Position numbers and translations under genes: made by a program. The notes under the pieces were generated by a model. That model had not been told where the DNA came from. It did not search any database and saw nothing but the letters and a program-made list of their open reading frames with translations. 64,000 bases of DNA, from the NCBI RefSeq assembly GCF_051020975.1, contig NW_027478159.1:14152501-14216500 (forward strand). Reading direction: 5' to 3'. How positions within the stretch are numbered: the first letter of the stretch is position 1; each line of letters begins with the position of its first letter. Shown piece after piece: positions 1 through 11,672 of the stretch. The DNA is from Osmia lignaria lignaria (Eukaryota; Arthropoda; Insecta; Hymenoptera; Megachilidae).

Positions 1-125
1 ATCTGCAAATATCTCGGAAACGAAGCGAGCTATGGCAAAATGTTAAGAGACCTTTTTTGTAGAGAATTATGTTTCCTATAATTTATGTTCTATGATATTT
101 TTTGATCAGAAGCGTAGTTTTCGAG

Positions 126-294
126 ATATATCGAGATATTTAAAAGTTCCGAAGCCGCACCAACATAATAGAGATACAGAAACACCGTGGCCCCTTTCTT
201 TGAGATAACTCTGCACTAGTGCGAGCCGCAGATGCCACTTCCAGCTTAGCTGTGCAGAAGAAGAACAACAAGAAGAAGAAATATCTCGAAATAT
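126..294. repeat. imperfect inverted repeat inside each monomer (ATATCTCG boxes)
   Basis: The arm ATATATCGAGATATTT (126-141) is the reverse complement of AAATATCTCGAAATAT (279-294) at 15 of 16 positions, with a loop of about 137 bp. A further octamer in the second orientation lies at 9-16, and one in the first orientation at 122-129. Class A monomers therefore carry four ATATCTCG octamers, two per orientation. Class B monomers lose one octamer through the TCAAG substitution. The arrangement recurs in every copy. Whether it forms a hairpin or binds a protein cannot be told from sequence. Confidence 0.8.
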
Positions 295-329
295 GTCCGT
301 CATGCCCCTTCCCTTGAGATAAATCTGCA
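191..329. repeat. internal 25-bp direct repeat, 114 bp apart, spanning the monomer boundary
   Basis: Bases 191-215 and 305-329 match at 22 of 25 positions. Both run CCCC, a pyrimidine run, TTGAGATAA, then TCTGCA. Both are preceded by CCGT (185 and 297) and followed by GCGAGC (221 and 347), with about 12 extra bases in the second copy. This looks like an old internal duplication that contributed to the 322-bp unit. It is present in every monomer. Confidence 0.7.
256..281. repeat. GAA/CAA triplet tract of the monomer
   Basis: A 26-bp purine-rich tract of GAA and CAA triplets, repeated in every monomer. It is the only site where a whole triplet has been lost (monomer 6,763-7,081). It also shows recurrent C/G and A/G exchanges, for example AAGGAC, GAGGAAG and AACAAGAAC types that mark monomer lineages. 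Replication slippage explains the triplet loss. Confidence 0.8.
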
Positions 330-1288
330 AATATCTCGGAAACGAAGCGAGCTATGGCAAAATGTTAAGAGACCTTCTTTGTAGAGAATTAAGTTTCCTA
401 CTTTTTATGTTCTATGATATTTTTTGATCAGATGCGTAGTTCTCGAGATATATCAAGATATTTAAAAGTTCCGAAGCCGCACCAACATAATAGAGATACA
501 GAAACACCGTGGCCCCTTTCTTTGAGATAACTGTGCACTAGTGCGAGCCGCAAATGCCACTTCCAGCTTAGCTGTGCAGAAGAAGAACAACAAGAAGAAG
601 AAATATCTCGAAATATGTGCGTCAGGCCCCTTCCCTTGAGATAAATCTGCAAATATCTCGGAAACGAAGCGAGCTATGGCAAAATGTTAAGAGACCTTTT
701 TTGTAGAGAATTAAGTTTCCTACTTTTTATGTTCTATGATATTTTTTGATCAGATGCGTAGTTCTCGAGATATATCAAGATATTTAAAAGTTCCGAAGCC
801 GCACCAACATAATAGAGATACAGAATCACCGTCGCCCCTTTCTTTGAGATAACTTTGCACTATTGCGAGCTGTAAATGCCACTTCCAGCTTAGCTGTGCA
901 GAAGAAGTACAACAAGAAGAAGAAATATCTCGAAATATGTCCGTCAGGCCCCTTCCCTTGAGATATATCTGCAAATATCTCGGAAACGAAGCGAGCTATG
1001 GCAAAATGTTAAGAGACCTTTTTTGTAGAGAATTATGTTTCCTACAATTTATGTTCTATGATATTTTTTGATCAGAAGCGTAGTTTTCGAGATATATCGA
1101 GATATTTAAAAGTTCCGAAGCCGCACCAACATAATAGAGATACAGAAACACCGTGGCCCCTTTCTTTGAGATAACTCTGCACTATTGCGAGCTGCAAATG
1201 CCACTTCCAGGTTAGGTGTGCAGAAGAAGAACAACAAGAAGAAGAAATATCTCGAAATATGTCCGTCAGGCCCCTTCCCTTGAGATAT

Positions 1289-1878
1289 ATCTGCAAATAT
1301 CTCGGAAACCAAGCGAGCTATGGCAAAATGTTAAGAGACCTTTTTTGTAGAGAATTATGTTTCCTATAATTTACGTTCTATGATATTTTTTGATCAGAAG
1401 CGTAGTTTTCGAGATATATCGAGATATTTAAAAGTTCCGAAGCCGCACCAACATAATAGAGATACAGAAACACCGTGGCCCCTTTCTTTGAGATAACTCT
1501 GCACTAGTGCGAGCCGCAGATGCCACTTCCAGCTTAGCTGTGCAGACGAAGAACAACAAGAAGAAGAAATATCTCGAAATATGTCCGTCATGCCCCTTCC
1601 CTTGAGATAAATCTGCAAATATCTCGGAAACGAAGCGAGCTATGGCAAAATGTTAAGAGACCTTCTTTGTAGAGAATTAAGTTTCCTACTTTTTATGTTC
1701 TATGATATTTTTTGATCAGATGCGTAGTTCTCGAGATATATCAAGATATTTAAAAGTTCCGAAGCCGCACCAACATAATAGAGATACAGAAACACCGTGG
1801 CCCCTTTCTTTGAGATAACTGTGCACTAGTGCGAGCCGCAAATGCCACTTCCAGCTTAGCTGTGCAGAAGAAGAACAA
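1289..1878. repeat. right copy of the 4-monomer duplication
   Basis: It matches 1-590 at an offset of 1,288 bp (4 x 322). Confidence 0.75.
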
Positions 1879-3542
1879 CAAGAATAAGTCATATCTCGAA
1901 ATATGCCCGTCAGGGCCCTTCCCTTCAGATAAATCTGCAAATATCTCGGAAACGAAGAGAGCTATGGCAAAATGTTAAGAGACCTTTTCTGAAGAGAATT
2001 AAGTTTCCTACTTTTTATGTTCTATGATATTTTTTGATCAGAAGCGTAGTTTTCGAGATATATCGAGATATTTAAAAGTTCCGAAGCCGCACCAACATAA
2101 TAGAGATACAGAAACACCGTGGCCCCTTTCTTTGAGATAACTCTGCACTAGTGCGAGCCGCAAATGCCACTTCCAGCTTAGCTGTGCAGAAGAAGAACAA
2201 CAAGAAGAAGAAATATCTCGAAATATGTCCGTCAGGCCCCTTCCCTTGAGATAAATCTGCAAATATCTCGGAAACGAAGCGAGCTATGGCAAAATGGTAA
2301 GAGACCTTTTTTGTAGAGAATTAAGTTTCCTACTTTTTATGTTCTATGATATTTTTTGATCAGATGCGTAGTTCTCGAGATATATCAAGATATTTAAAAG
2401 TTCCGAAGCCGCACCAACATAATAGAGATACAGAATCACCGTCGCCCCTTTCTTTGAGATAACTTTGCACTATTGCGAGCTGTAAATGCCACTTCCAGCT
2501 TAGCTGTGCAGAAGAAGTACAACAAGAAGAAGAAATATCTCGAAATATGTCCGTCAGGCCCCTTCCCTTGAGATATATCTGCAAATATCTCGGAAACGAA
2601 GCGAGCTATGGCAAAATGTTAAGAGACCTTTTTTGTAGAGAATTATGGTTCCTACAATTTATGTTCTATGATATTTTTTGATCAGAAGCGTAGTTTTCGA
2701 GATATATCGAGATATTTAAAAGTTCCGAAGCCGCACCAACATAATAGAGATACAGAAACACCGTGGCCCCTTTCTTTGAGATAACTCTGCACTAGTGCGA
2801 GCCGCAAATGCCACTTCCAGCTTAGCTGTGCAGAAGAAGAACAACAAGAAGAAGAAATATCTCGAAATATGTCCGTCAGGCCCCTTCCCTTGAGATAAAT
2901 CTGCAAATATCTCGGAAAGGAAGCGAGCTATGGCAAAATGTTAAGAGACCTTTTTTGTAGAGAATTAAGTTTCCTACTTTTTATGTTCTATGATATTTTT
3001 TGATCAGATGCGTAGTTCTCGAGATATATCAAGATATTTAAAAGTTCCGAAGCCGCACCAACATAATAGAGATACAGAAACACCGTGGCCCCTTTCTTTG
3101 AGATAACGCTGCACTAGTGCGAGCCGCAAATGCCACTTCCAGCTTAGCTGTGCAGAAGAAGAACAACAAGAAGAAGAAATATCTCGAAATATGTCCGTCA
3201 GGCCCCTTCCCTTGAGATAAATCTGCAAATATCTCGGAAACGAAGCGAGCTATGGCAAAATGTTAAGAGACCTTTTTTGTAGAGAATTAAGTTTCCTACT
3301 TTTTATGTTCTATGATATTTTTTGATCAGATGCGTAGTTCTCGAGATATATCAAGATATTTAAAAGTTCCGAAGCCGCACCAACATAATAGAGATACAGA
3401 AACACCGTGGCCCCTTTCTTTGAGATAACTCTGCACTATTGCGAGCTGGAAATGCCACTTCCAGTTTAGCTGTGCAGAAGAAGAACAACAAGAAGAAGAA
3501 ATATCTCGAAATATGTCCGTTAGGCCCCTTCCCTTCAGATAA

Positions 3543-4508
3543 ATCTGCAAATATCTCGGAAACGAAGCGAGCTATGGCAAAATGTTAAGAGACCTTTTTT
3601 GTAGAGAATTAAGTTTCCTACTTTTTATGTTCTATGATATTTTTTGATCAGATGCGCAGTTCTCGAGATATATCAAGATATTTAAAAGTTCCGAAGCCGC
3701 ACCAACATAATAGAGATACAGAAACACAGTGGCCCCTTTCTTTGAGATAACTCTGCACTATCGCGAGCTGCAAATGCCACTTCCAGCTTAGCTGTGCAGA
3801 AGAAGAACAACAAGAAGAAGAAATATCTCGAAATATGTCCGTCAGGCCCTTTCCCTTCAGATAAATCTGCAAATATCTCGGAAACGAAGCGAGCTATGGC
3901 AAAATGTTAAGAGACCTTTTTTGTAGAGAATTAAGTTTCCTACTTTTTATGTTCTATGATATTTTTTGATCAGAAGCGTAGTTTTCGAGATATATCGAGA
4001 TATTTAAAAGTTCCGAAGCCGCACCAACATAATAGAGATACAGAAACACCGTCGCCCCTTTCTTTGAGATAACTCTGCACTAGTGCGAGCCGCAAATGCC
4101 ACTTCCAGCTTAGCTGTGCAGAAGAAGAACAACAAGAAGAAGAAATATCTCGAAATATGTCCGTCAGGCCCCTTCCCTTGAGATAAATCTGCAAATATCT
4201 CGGAAACGAAGCGAGCTATGGCAAAATGTTAAGAGACCTTTTTTGTAGAGAATTAAGTTTCCTACTTTTTATGCTCTATGATATTTTTTGATCAGATGCG
4301 CAGTTCTCGAGATATATCTAGATATTTAAAAGTTCCGAAGCCGCACAAACATAATAGAGATACAGAAACACAGTGGCCCCTTTCTTTGAGATAACTCTGC
4401 ACTATTGCGAGCTGCAAATGCCACTTCCAGCTTAGCTGTGCAGAAGAAGAACAACAAGAAGAAGAAATATCTCGAAATATGTCCGTCAGGCCCTTTCCCT
4501 TCAGATAA
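3543..4508. repeat. dimeric repeat of a marked B monomer (644-bp spacing)
   Basis: The monomers at 3,543 and 4,187 share GATGCGCAGTTC, AACACAGTGGCC and CAGGCCCTTTCCCTTCAG. They are separated by a class A monomer, giving a local B-A-B arrangement with a 644-bp period. Confidence 0.65.
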
Positions 4509-4829
4509 ATCTGCAAATATCTCGGAAACGAAGCGAGCTATGGCAAAATGCTAAGAGACCTTTTTTGTAGAGAATTATGTTTCCTACAATTTATGTTCTA
4601 TGATATTTTTTGATCAGAAGCGTAGGTTTCGAGATATATCGAGATATTTAAAAGTTCCGAAGCCGCACCAACATAATAGAGATACAGAAACACCGTGGCC
4701 CCTTTCTTTGAGATAACTCTGCACTAGTGCGAGCCGCAAATGCCACTTCCAGCTTAGCTGTGCAGAAGAAGGACAACAAGAAGAAGAAATATCTCGAAAT
4801 ATGTCCGTCAGGCCCCTTCCCTTGAGATA

Positions 4830-5874
4830 AATCTGCAAATATCTCGGAAACGATGCCAGCTATGGGAAAATGTTAAGAGACCTTTTTTGTAGAGAATTAA
4901 GTTTCCTACTTTTTATGTTCTATGATATTTTTTGATCAGATGCGTAGTTCTCGAAGTATATCAAGATATTTAAAAGTTCCGAAGCCGCACCAACATAATA
5001 GAGATACAGAAACAACGTGGCCCCTTTCTTTGAGATAACTCTGCACTATTGCGCGCTGCAAATGCCACTTCCAGCTTAGCTGTGCAGAAGAAGAACAACA
5101 AGAAGAAGAAATATCTCGAAATATGTCCGTCAGGCCCCTTCCCTTGAGATAAATCTGCAAATATCTCGGAAACGAAGCGAGCTATGGCAAAATGTTAAGA
5201 GACCTTTTTTGTAGAGAATTAAGTTTCCTACTTTTTATGTTCTATGATATTTTTCGATCAGAGGCGTAGTTCTCGAGATATATCAAGATATTTAAAAGTT
5301 CCGAAGCTGCACCAACATAATGGAGATACAGAAACACCGTGGCCCCTTTCTTTGAGATAACTCTGCACGATTGCGTGCTGGAAATGCCACTTCCAGTTTA
5401 GCTGTGCAGAAGAAGAACAACAAGAAGAAGAAATATCTCGAAATATGTCCATCAGGACCCTTCCCTTGAGATAAATCTGCAAATATCTCGGAAACGAAGC
5501 GAGCTATGGCAAAATGTTAAGAGACCTCTTTTGTAGAGAATTATGGTTCCTACAATTTATCTTCTATGATATTTTTTGATCAGAAGCGTAGTTCTCGAGA
5601 TATATCAAGATATTTAAAAGTTCCGAAGCCGCACCAACATAATAGAGATACAGAAACACCATGGCCCCTTTCTTTGAGATAACTCTGCACTATTGCGAGC
5701 TGCAAATGCCACTTCCAGCTTAGCTGTGCAGAGGAAGAACAACAAGAAGAAGAAATATCTCGAAATATGTCCGTCAGGCCCCTTCCCTTGAGATAAATCT
5801 GCAAATATCTCGGAAACGAAGCGAGCTATGGCAAAATGTTAAGAGACCTTTTTTGTAGAGAATTATGTTTCCTA
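4830..5874. repeat. left copy of an 18-monomer-spaced duplication
   Basis: It matches 10,623-11,667 at offset 5,793 (18 x 322 minus the triplet lost near 7,020). Shared rare variants are CGATGCCAGCTATGGG, CTCGAAGTATATC, AACAACGTGG, TTTTTCGATCAGAGG and ACCATGGCC. I noticed three differences: CTGC/CCGC near 5,307, CTTC/GTTC near 5,561, and GAAATAT/GAAGTAT near 10,903 in the other copy. The match breaks at the CTACAATTT/CTACTTTTT difference near 5,875. Confidence 0.8.
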
Positions 5875-6762
5875 CAATTTATGTTCTATGATATTTTTTG
5901 ATCAGATGCGTAGTTCTCGAGATATGTCAAGATATTTAAAAGCTTCGAAGCTGCACCAACATAATAGAGGTACAGAAACACCGTGGCCCCTTTCTTTGAG
6001 ATAACTCTGCACTATTGCGAGCTGCAAATGCCACTTCCAGCTTAGCTGTGCAGAAGAAGAACAACAAGAAGAAGAAATATTTCGAAATATGTCCGTCAGG
6101 CCCCTTCCCTTGAGATAAATCTGCAAATATCTCGGAAACGAAGCGAGCTATGGCAAAATATTAAGAGACCTTTTTTGTAGAGAATTAAGTTTCCTACTTT
6201 TTATGTTCTATGATATTTTTTGATCAGATGCGTAGTTCTCGAGATATATCAAGATATTTAAAAGTTCCGAAGCCGCACCAACATAATAGAGATAGAGAAA
6301 CACCGTGGCCCCTTTCTTTGAGATAACTCTGCACTATTGCGAGCTGCAAATGCCACTTCCAGCTTAGCTGTGCAGAAGAAGAACAACAAGAAGAAGAAAT
6401 ATCTCGAAATATGTCCGTCAGGCCCCTTCCCTTGAGATAAATCTGCAAATATCTCGGAAACGAAGCCAGCTATGGCAAAATGTTAAGAGACCTTTTTTGT
6501 AGAGAATTATGTTTCCTACAATTTATGTTCTATGATATTTTTTGATCAGAAGCGTAGTTTTCGAGATACATCGAGATATTTAAAAGTTGCGAAGCCGCAC
6601 CAACATAATAGAGATACAGAAACACCGTGGCCCCTTTCTTTGGGATAACTCTGCACTATTGCGAGCTGGAAATGCCACTTCCAGTTTAGCTGTGCACAAG
6701 AAGAACAACAAGAAGAAGAAATATCTCGAAATATGTCCGTCAGGACCCTTCCCTTGAGATAA

Positions 6763-7081
6763 ATCTGCAAATATCTCGGAAACGAAGCGAGCTACGGCAA
6801 AACGTTAAGAGACCTTTTTCGTAGAGAATTAAGTTTCCTACTTTTTATGTTCTATGATATTTTTTGATCAGATGCGCAGTTCTCGAGATATATCAAGATA
6901 TTTAAAAGTTCCGAAGCCGCACCAACATAATAGAGATACAGAAATACCGTGGCCCCTTTCTTTGAGATAACTTTCCACTATTGCGAGCTGTAAATGCCAC
7001 TTCCAGCTTAGCTGTGCAGAACAACAACAAGAAGAAGAAATATCTCGAAATATGTCCGTCAGGCCCCTTCCCTTGAGATAT
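6763..7081. repeat. 319-bp monomer lacking one triplet
   Basis: The triplet tract reads CAGAACAACAACAAG near 7,016-7,030 and lacks one GAA unit. This is the only 3-bp length change in a single step in the window, and it leaves the open frame intact. Confidence 0.9.
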
Positions 7082-8722
7082 ATCTGCAAATATCTCGGAA
7101 ACGAAGCGAGCTATGGCAAAATGTTGAGAGACCTTTTTTGTAGAGAATTATGTTTCCTACAATTTATGTTCTATGATATTTTTTGATCAGAAGCGTAGTT
7201 TTCGAGATATATCAAGATATTTAAAAGTTCCGAAGCCGCACCAACATAATAGAGATACAGAAACACCGTGGCCCCTTTCTTTGGGATAACTCTGCACTAT
7301 TGCGAGCTGGAAATGCCACTTCCAGTTTAGCTGTGCAGAACAAGAACAACAAGAAGAAGAAATATCTCGAAATATGTACGTCAGGACCCTTCTCTTGAGA
7401 TAAATCTGCAAATATCTCGGAAACGAAGCGAGCTATGGCAAAACGTTAAGAGACCTTTTTTGTAGAGAATTATGTTTCCTACAATTTATGTTCTATGATA
7501 TTTTTTGATCAGATGCGTAGTTCTCGAGATATGTCAAGATATTTAAAAGCTTCGAAGCTGCACCAACATAATAGAGGTACAGAAACACCGTGGCCCCTTT
7601 CTTTGAGATAACTCTGCACTATTGCGAGCTGCAAATGCCACTTCCAGCTTAGCTGTGCAGAAGAAGAACAACAAGAAGAAGAAATATCTCGAAATATGTC
7701 CGTCAGGCCCCTTCCCTTGAGATAAATCTGCAAATATCTCGGAAACGAAGCGAGCTATGGCAAAATGTTAAGAGACCTTTTTTGTAGAGAATTAAGTTTC
7801 CTACTTTTTATGTTCTATGATATTTTTTGATCAGAAGCGTAGTTTTCGAGATATATCGAGATATTTAAAAGTTGCGAAGCCGCACCAACATAATAGAGAT
7901 ACAGAAACACCGGGGCCCCTTTCTTTGGGATAACTCTGCACTATTGCGAGCTGCAAATGCCACTTCCAGCTTAGCTGTGCAGAAGAAGAACAACAAGAAG
8001 AAGAAATATCTCGAAATATGTCCGTCAGGCCCCTTCCCTTGAGATAAATCTGCAAATATCTCGGAAACGAAGCGAGCTATGGCAAAATGTTAAGAGACCT
8101 TTTTTGTAGAGAATTATGGTTCCTACAATTTATGTTCTATGATATTTTTTGATCAGAAGCGTAGTTTTCGAGATATATCGAGATATTTAAAAGTTCCGAA
8201 GCCGCACCAACATAATAGAGATACAGAAACACCGTGGCCCCTTTCTTTGAGATAACTCTGCACGATTGCGAGCTGGAAATGCCACTTCCAGTTTAGCTGT
8301 GCAGAAGAACAACAACAAGAAGGAGAAATATCTCGAAATATGTCCATCAGGACCCTTCCCTTGAGATAAATCTGCAAATATCTCGGAAACGAAGCGAGCT
8401 ATGGCAAAATCTTAAGAGACCTTTTTTGTAGAGAATTATGTTTCCTACAATTTATGTTCTATGATATTTTTTGATCAGAAGCGTAGTTTTCGAGATATAT
8501 CGAGATATTTAAAAGTTGCGAAGCCGCACCAACATAATAGAGATACAGAAACACCGTGGCCCCTTTCTTTGGGATAACTCTGCACTATTGCGAGCTGGAA
8601 ATGCCACTTCCAGTTTAGCTGTGCACAAGAAGAACAACAAGAAGAAGAAATATCTCGAAATATGTCCGTCAGGACCCTTCCCTTGAGATAAATCTGCAAA
8701 TATCTCGGAAACGAAGCGAGCT
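6846..8722. repeat. left copy of a 15-monomer-spaced duplication (Block I)
   Basis: It matches 11,673-13,552 at offset 4,830 (4,827 before the lost triplet). The ordered series of rare monomers is shared: TTTCCACTATTGCG, GTACGTCAGGACCC with TTCTCTTGAG, AAGCTTCGAAGCTGC, CACCGGGGCC, GAAGGAGAAAT with AACAACAAC, and GTGCACAAG. The match ends at CTACGGCAAAACG (left) versus CTATGGCAAAATG (right). Confidence 0.8.
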
Positions 8723-10622
8723 ACGGCAAAACGTTAAGAGACCTTTTTTGTAGAGAATTATGTTTCCTACAATTTATGTTCTATGATATTTTTTGATCAG
8801 ATGCGTAGTTCTTGAGATATATCAAGATATTTAAAAGTTCCGAAGCCGCACCAACATAATAGAGATAGAGAAACACCGTGGCCCCTTTCTTTGAGATAAC
8901 TCTGCACTATTGCGACCTGCAAATGCCAGTTCCAGCTTAGCTGTGCAGAAGAGGAACAACAAGAAGAAGAAATATCTCGGAATATGTCCGTCAGGCCCCT
9001 TCCCTTGAGATAAATCTGCAAATATCTCGGAAACGAAGCGAGCTATGGCAAAATGTTAAGAGACCTTTTTTGTAGAGAATTAAGTTTCCTACTTTTTATG
9101 TTCTATGATATTTTTTGATCAGATGCGTAGTTCTCGAGATATATCAAGATATTTAAAAGTTCCGAAGCCGCACCAACATAATAGAGATACAGAAACACCG
9201 TCGCCCCTTTCTTTGAGATAACTCTGCACTAGTGCGAGCTGCAAATGCCACTTCCAGCTTAGCTGTGCAGAAGAAGAACAACAAGAAGAAGAAATATCTC
9301 GAAATATGTCCGTCAGGCCCTTTCCCTTCAGATAAATCTGCAAATATCTCGGAAACGAAGCGAGCTATGGCAAAATGCTAAGAGACCTTTTTTGTAGAGA
9401 ATTATGTTTCCTACAATTTATGTTCTATGATATTTTTTGATCAGAAGCGTAGTTTTCGAGATATATCGAGATATTTAAAAGTTCCGAAGCCGCACCAACA
9501 TAATAGAGATACAGAAACACCGTGGCCCCTTTCTTTGAGATAACTCTGCACTAGTGCGAGCCGCAAATGCCACTTCCAGCTTAGCTGTGCAGAAGAAGGA
9601 CAACAAGAAGAAGAAATATCTCGAAATATGTCCGTCAGGCCCCTTCCCTTGAGATAAATCTGCAAATATCTCGGAAACGAAGCGAGCTATGGCAAAATGT
9701 TAACAGACCTTTTTTGTAGAGAATTAAGTTTCCTACTTTTTATGTTCTATGATATTTTTTGATCAGATGCGTAGTTCTCGAGATATATCAAGATATTTAA
9801 AAGTTCCGAAGCCGCACCAACATAATAGAGATACAGAAACACCGTGGCCCCTTTCTTTGAGATAACTCTGCACTAGTGCGAGCCGCAAATGCCACTTCCA
9901 GCTTAGCTGTGCAGAAGAAGAACAACAAGAAGAAGAAATATCTCGAAATATGTCCGTCAGGCCCCTTCCCTTGAGATAAATCTGCAAATATCTCGGAAAC
10001 GAAGCGAGCTATGGCAAAATGTTAAGAGACCTTTTTTGTAGAGAATTAAGTTTCCTATTTTTTATGTTCTATGATATTTTTTGATCAGAAGCGTAGTTTT
10101 CGAGATATATCGAGATATTTGAAAGTTGCGAAGCCGCACCAACATAATAGAGATACAGAAACACCGTGGCCCCTTTCTTTGGGATAACTCTGCACTATTG
10201 CGAGCTGGAAATGCCACTTCCAGTTTAGCTGTGCAGAAGAGGAACAACAAGAAGAAGAAATATCTCGAAATATGTCCGTCAGGACCCTTCCCTTGAGATA
10301 AATCTGCAAATATCTCGGAAACGAAGCGAGCTATGGCAAAATGTTAAGAGACCTTTTTTCTAGAGAATTATGTTTCCTACAATTTACGTTCTCTGATATT
10401 TTTTGATCAGAAGCGTAGTTTTCGAGATATATCGAGATATTTAAAACTTCCGAAGCCGCACCAACATAATAGAGATACAGAAACACCGTGGCCCCTTTCT
10501 TTGAGATAACTCTGCACTATTGCGACCTGCAAATGCCAGTTCCAGCTTAGCTGTGCAGAAGAGGAACAACAAGAAGAAGAAATATCTCGGAATATGTCCG
10601 TCAGGCCCCTTCCCTTGAGCTA

Positions 10623-11667
10623 AATCTGCAAATATCTCGGAAACGATGCCAGCTATGGGAAAATGTTAAGAGACCTTTTTTGTAGAGAATTAAGTTTCCT
10701 ACTTTTTATGTTCTATGATATTTTTTGATCAGATGCGTAGTTCTCGAAGTATATCAAGATATTTAAAAGTTCCGAAGCCGCACCAACATAATAGAGATAC
10801 AGAAACAACGTGGCCCCTTTCTTTGAGATAACTCTGCACTATTGCGCGCTGCAAATGCCACTTCCAGCTTAGCTGTGCAGAAGAAGAACAACAAGAAGAA
10901 GAAGTATCTCGAAATATGTCCGTCAGGCCCCTTCCCTTGAGATAAATCTGCAAATATCTCGGAAACGAAGCGAGCTATGGCAAAATGTTAAGAGACCTTT
11001 TTTGTAGAGAATTAAGTTTCCTACTTTTTATGTTCTATGATATTTTTCGATCAGAGGCGTAGTTCTCGAGATATATCAAGATATTTAAAAGTTCCGAAGC
11101 CGCACCAACATAATGGAGATACAGAAACACCGTGGCCCCTTTCTTTGAGATAACTCTGCACGATTGCGTGCTGGAAATGCCACTTCCAGTTTAGCTGTGC
11201 AGAAGAAGAACAACAAGAAGAAGAAATATCTCGAAATATGTCCATCAGGACCCTTCCCTTGAGATAAATCTGCAAATATCTCGGAAACGAAGCGAGCTAT
11301 GGCAAAATGTTAAGAGACCTCTTTTGTAGAGAATTATGGTTCCTACAATTTATGTTCTATGATATTTTTTGATCAGAAGCGTAGTTCTCGAGATATATCA
11401 AGATATTTAAAAGTTCCGAAGCCGCACCAACATAATAGAGATACAGAAACACCATGGCCCCTTTCTTTGAGATAACTCTGCACTATTGCGAGCTGCAAAT
11501 GCCACTTCCAGCTTAGCTGTGCAGAGGAAGAACAACAAGAAGAAGAAATATCTCGAAATATGTCCGTCAGGCCCCTTCCCTTGAGATAAATCTGCAAATA
11601 TCTCGGAAACGAAGCGAGCTATGGCAAAATGTTAAGAGACCTTTTTTGTAGAGAATTATGTTTCCTA
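10623..11667. repeat. right copy of the 18-monomer-spaced duplication
   Basis: Counterpart of 4,830-5,874. The preceding monomer (10,302-10,622) belongs to another lineage, so the left breakpoint lies between GAGCTAAATC and the CGATGCC variant. Confidence 0.8.
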
Positions 11668-11672
11668 CTTTT

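Larger units (their letters stand above)
1..322. repeat. reference monomer (class A) that sets the phase
   Basis: Order of landmarks: an ATATCTCGGAAACG box (9-22); GCGAGCTATGGCAAAATG; T6 tract (53-58); second T6 tract (98-103); the palindrome TGATCA (103-108), present in almost every monomer and lost for example near 5,255, 31,976 and 63,522; two CGAGATAT octamers (122-129 and 132-139); TTTAAAAGTTCC; a GC-richer CCGAAGCCGCACC segment; GGCCCCTTTC (189-198); a variable GCACTAGTGCGAGC segment; a GAA/CAA triplet tract (256-281); an ATATCTCGAAATAT box (281-294); and CCCTTGAGATAA near the end. Class A copies have AGAAGCG, GTTTTCG and a TCGAG second octamer. Class B copies have AGATGCG, GTTCTCG and TCAAG, usually preceded by AAGTTTCCTACTTTTTATG instead of ATGTTTCCTACAATTTATG. 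Confidence 0.9.
1..590. repeat. left copy of a 4-monomer (1,288 bp) duplication
   Basis: This stretch recurs at 1,289-1,878. Shared private variants are CCTATAATTTA, the CATGCCCC monomer end (about 300 and 1,588), GACCTTCTTTG (371 and 1,659) and CTGTGCACTAG. Few differences separate the copies, for example ATG versus ACG near 1,375 and GAAG versus GACG near 1,547. Similarity breaks near 1,880, where the second copy reads AATAAGTCATATC. Confidence 0.75.

Noticed and set aside
9..25. GGAAACG core resembling part of the centromere CENP-B box
   Set aside because: The essential TTCG and CGGG positions of the box are not present around GGAAACG on either strand, so this is only a 7-bp coincidence.
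53..103. T6 and T5 tracts in each monomer as phased bending elements or RNA polymerase III terminators
   Set aside because: The tracts at 53-58, about 80-84 and 98-103 are not spaced by multiples of the helical turn, and no A and B box promoter was recognised upstream.
136..146. TATTTAAAAG as a TATA-like promoter in every monomer
   Set aside because: It is an AT-rich decamer expected in such sequence, with no initiator, downstream gene or other promoter context visible.
1106..1312. Second minus-strand frame of 62-68 codons (also near 10,062, 46,170, 50,299, 51,000, 52,610 and others)
   Set aside because: It overlaps the 74-codon frame in another phase, appears only in monomers where a substitution such as AACCAAGCG or GACACG creates a start or removes a stop, and lacks any domain.
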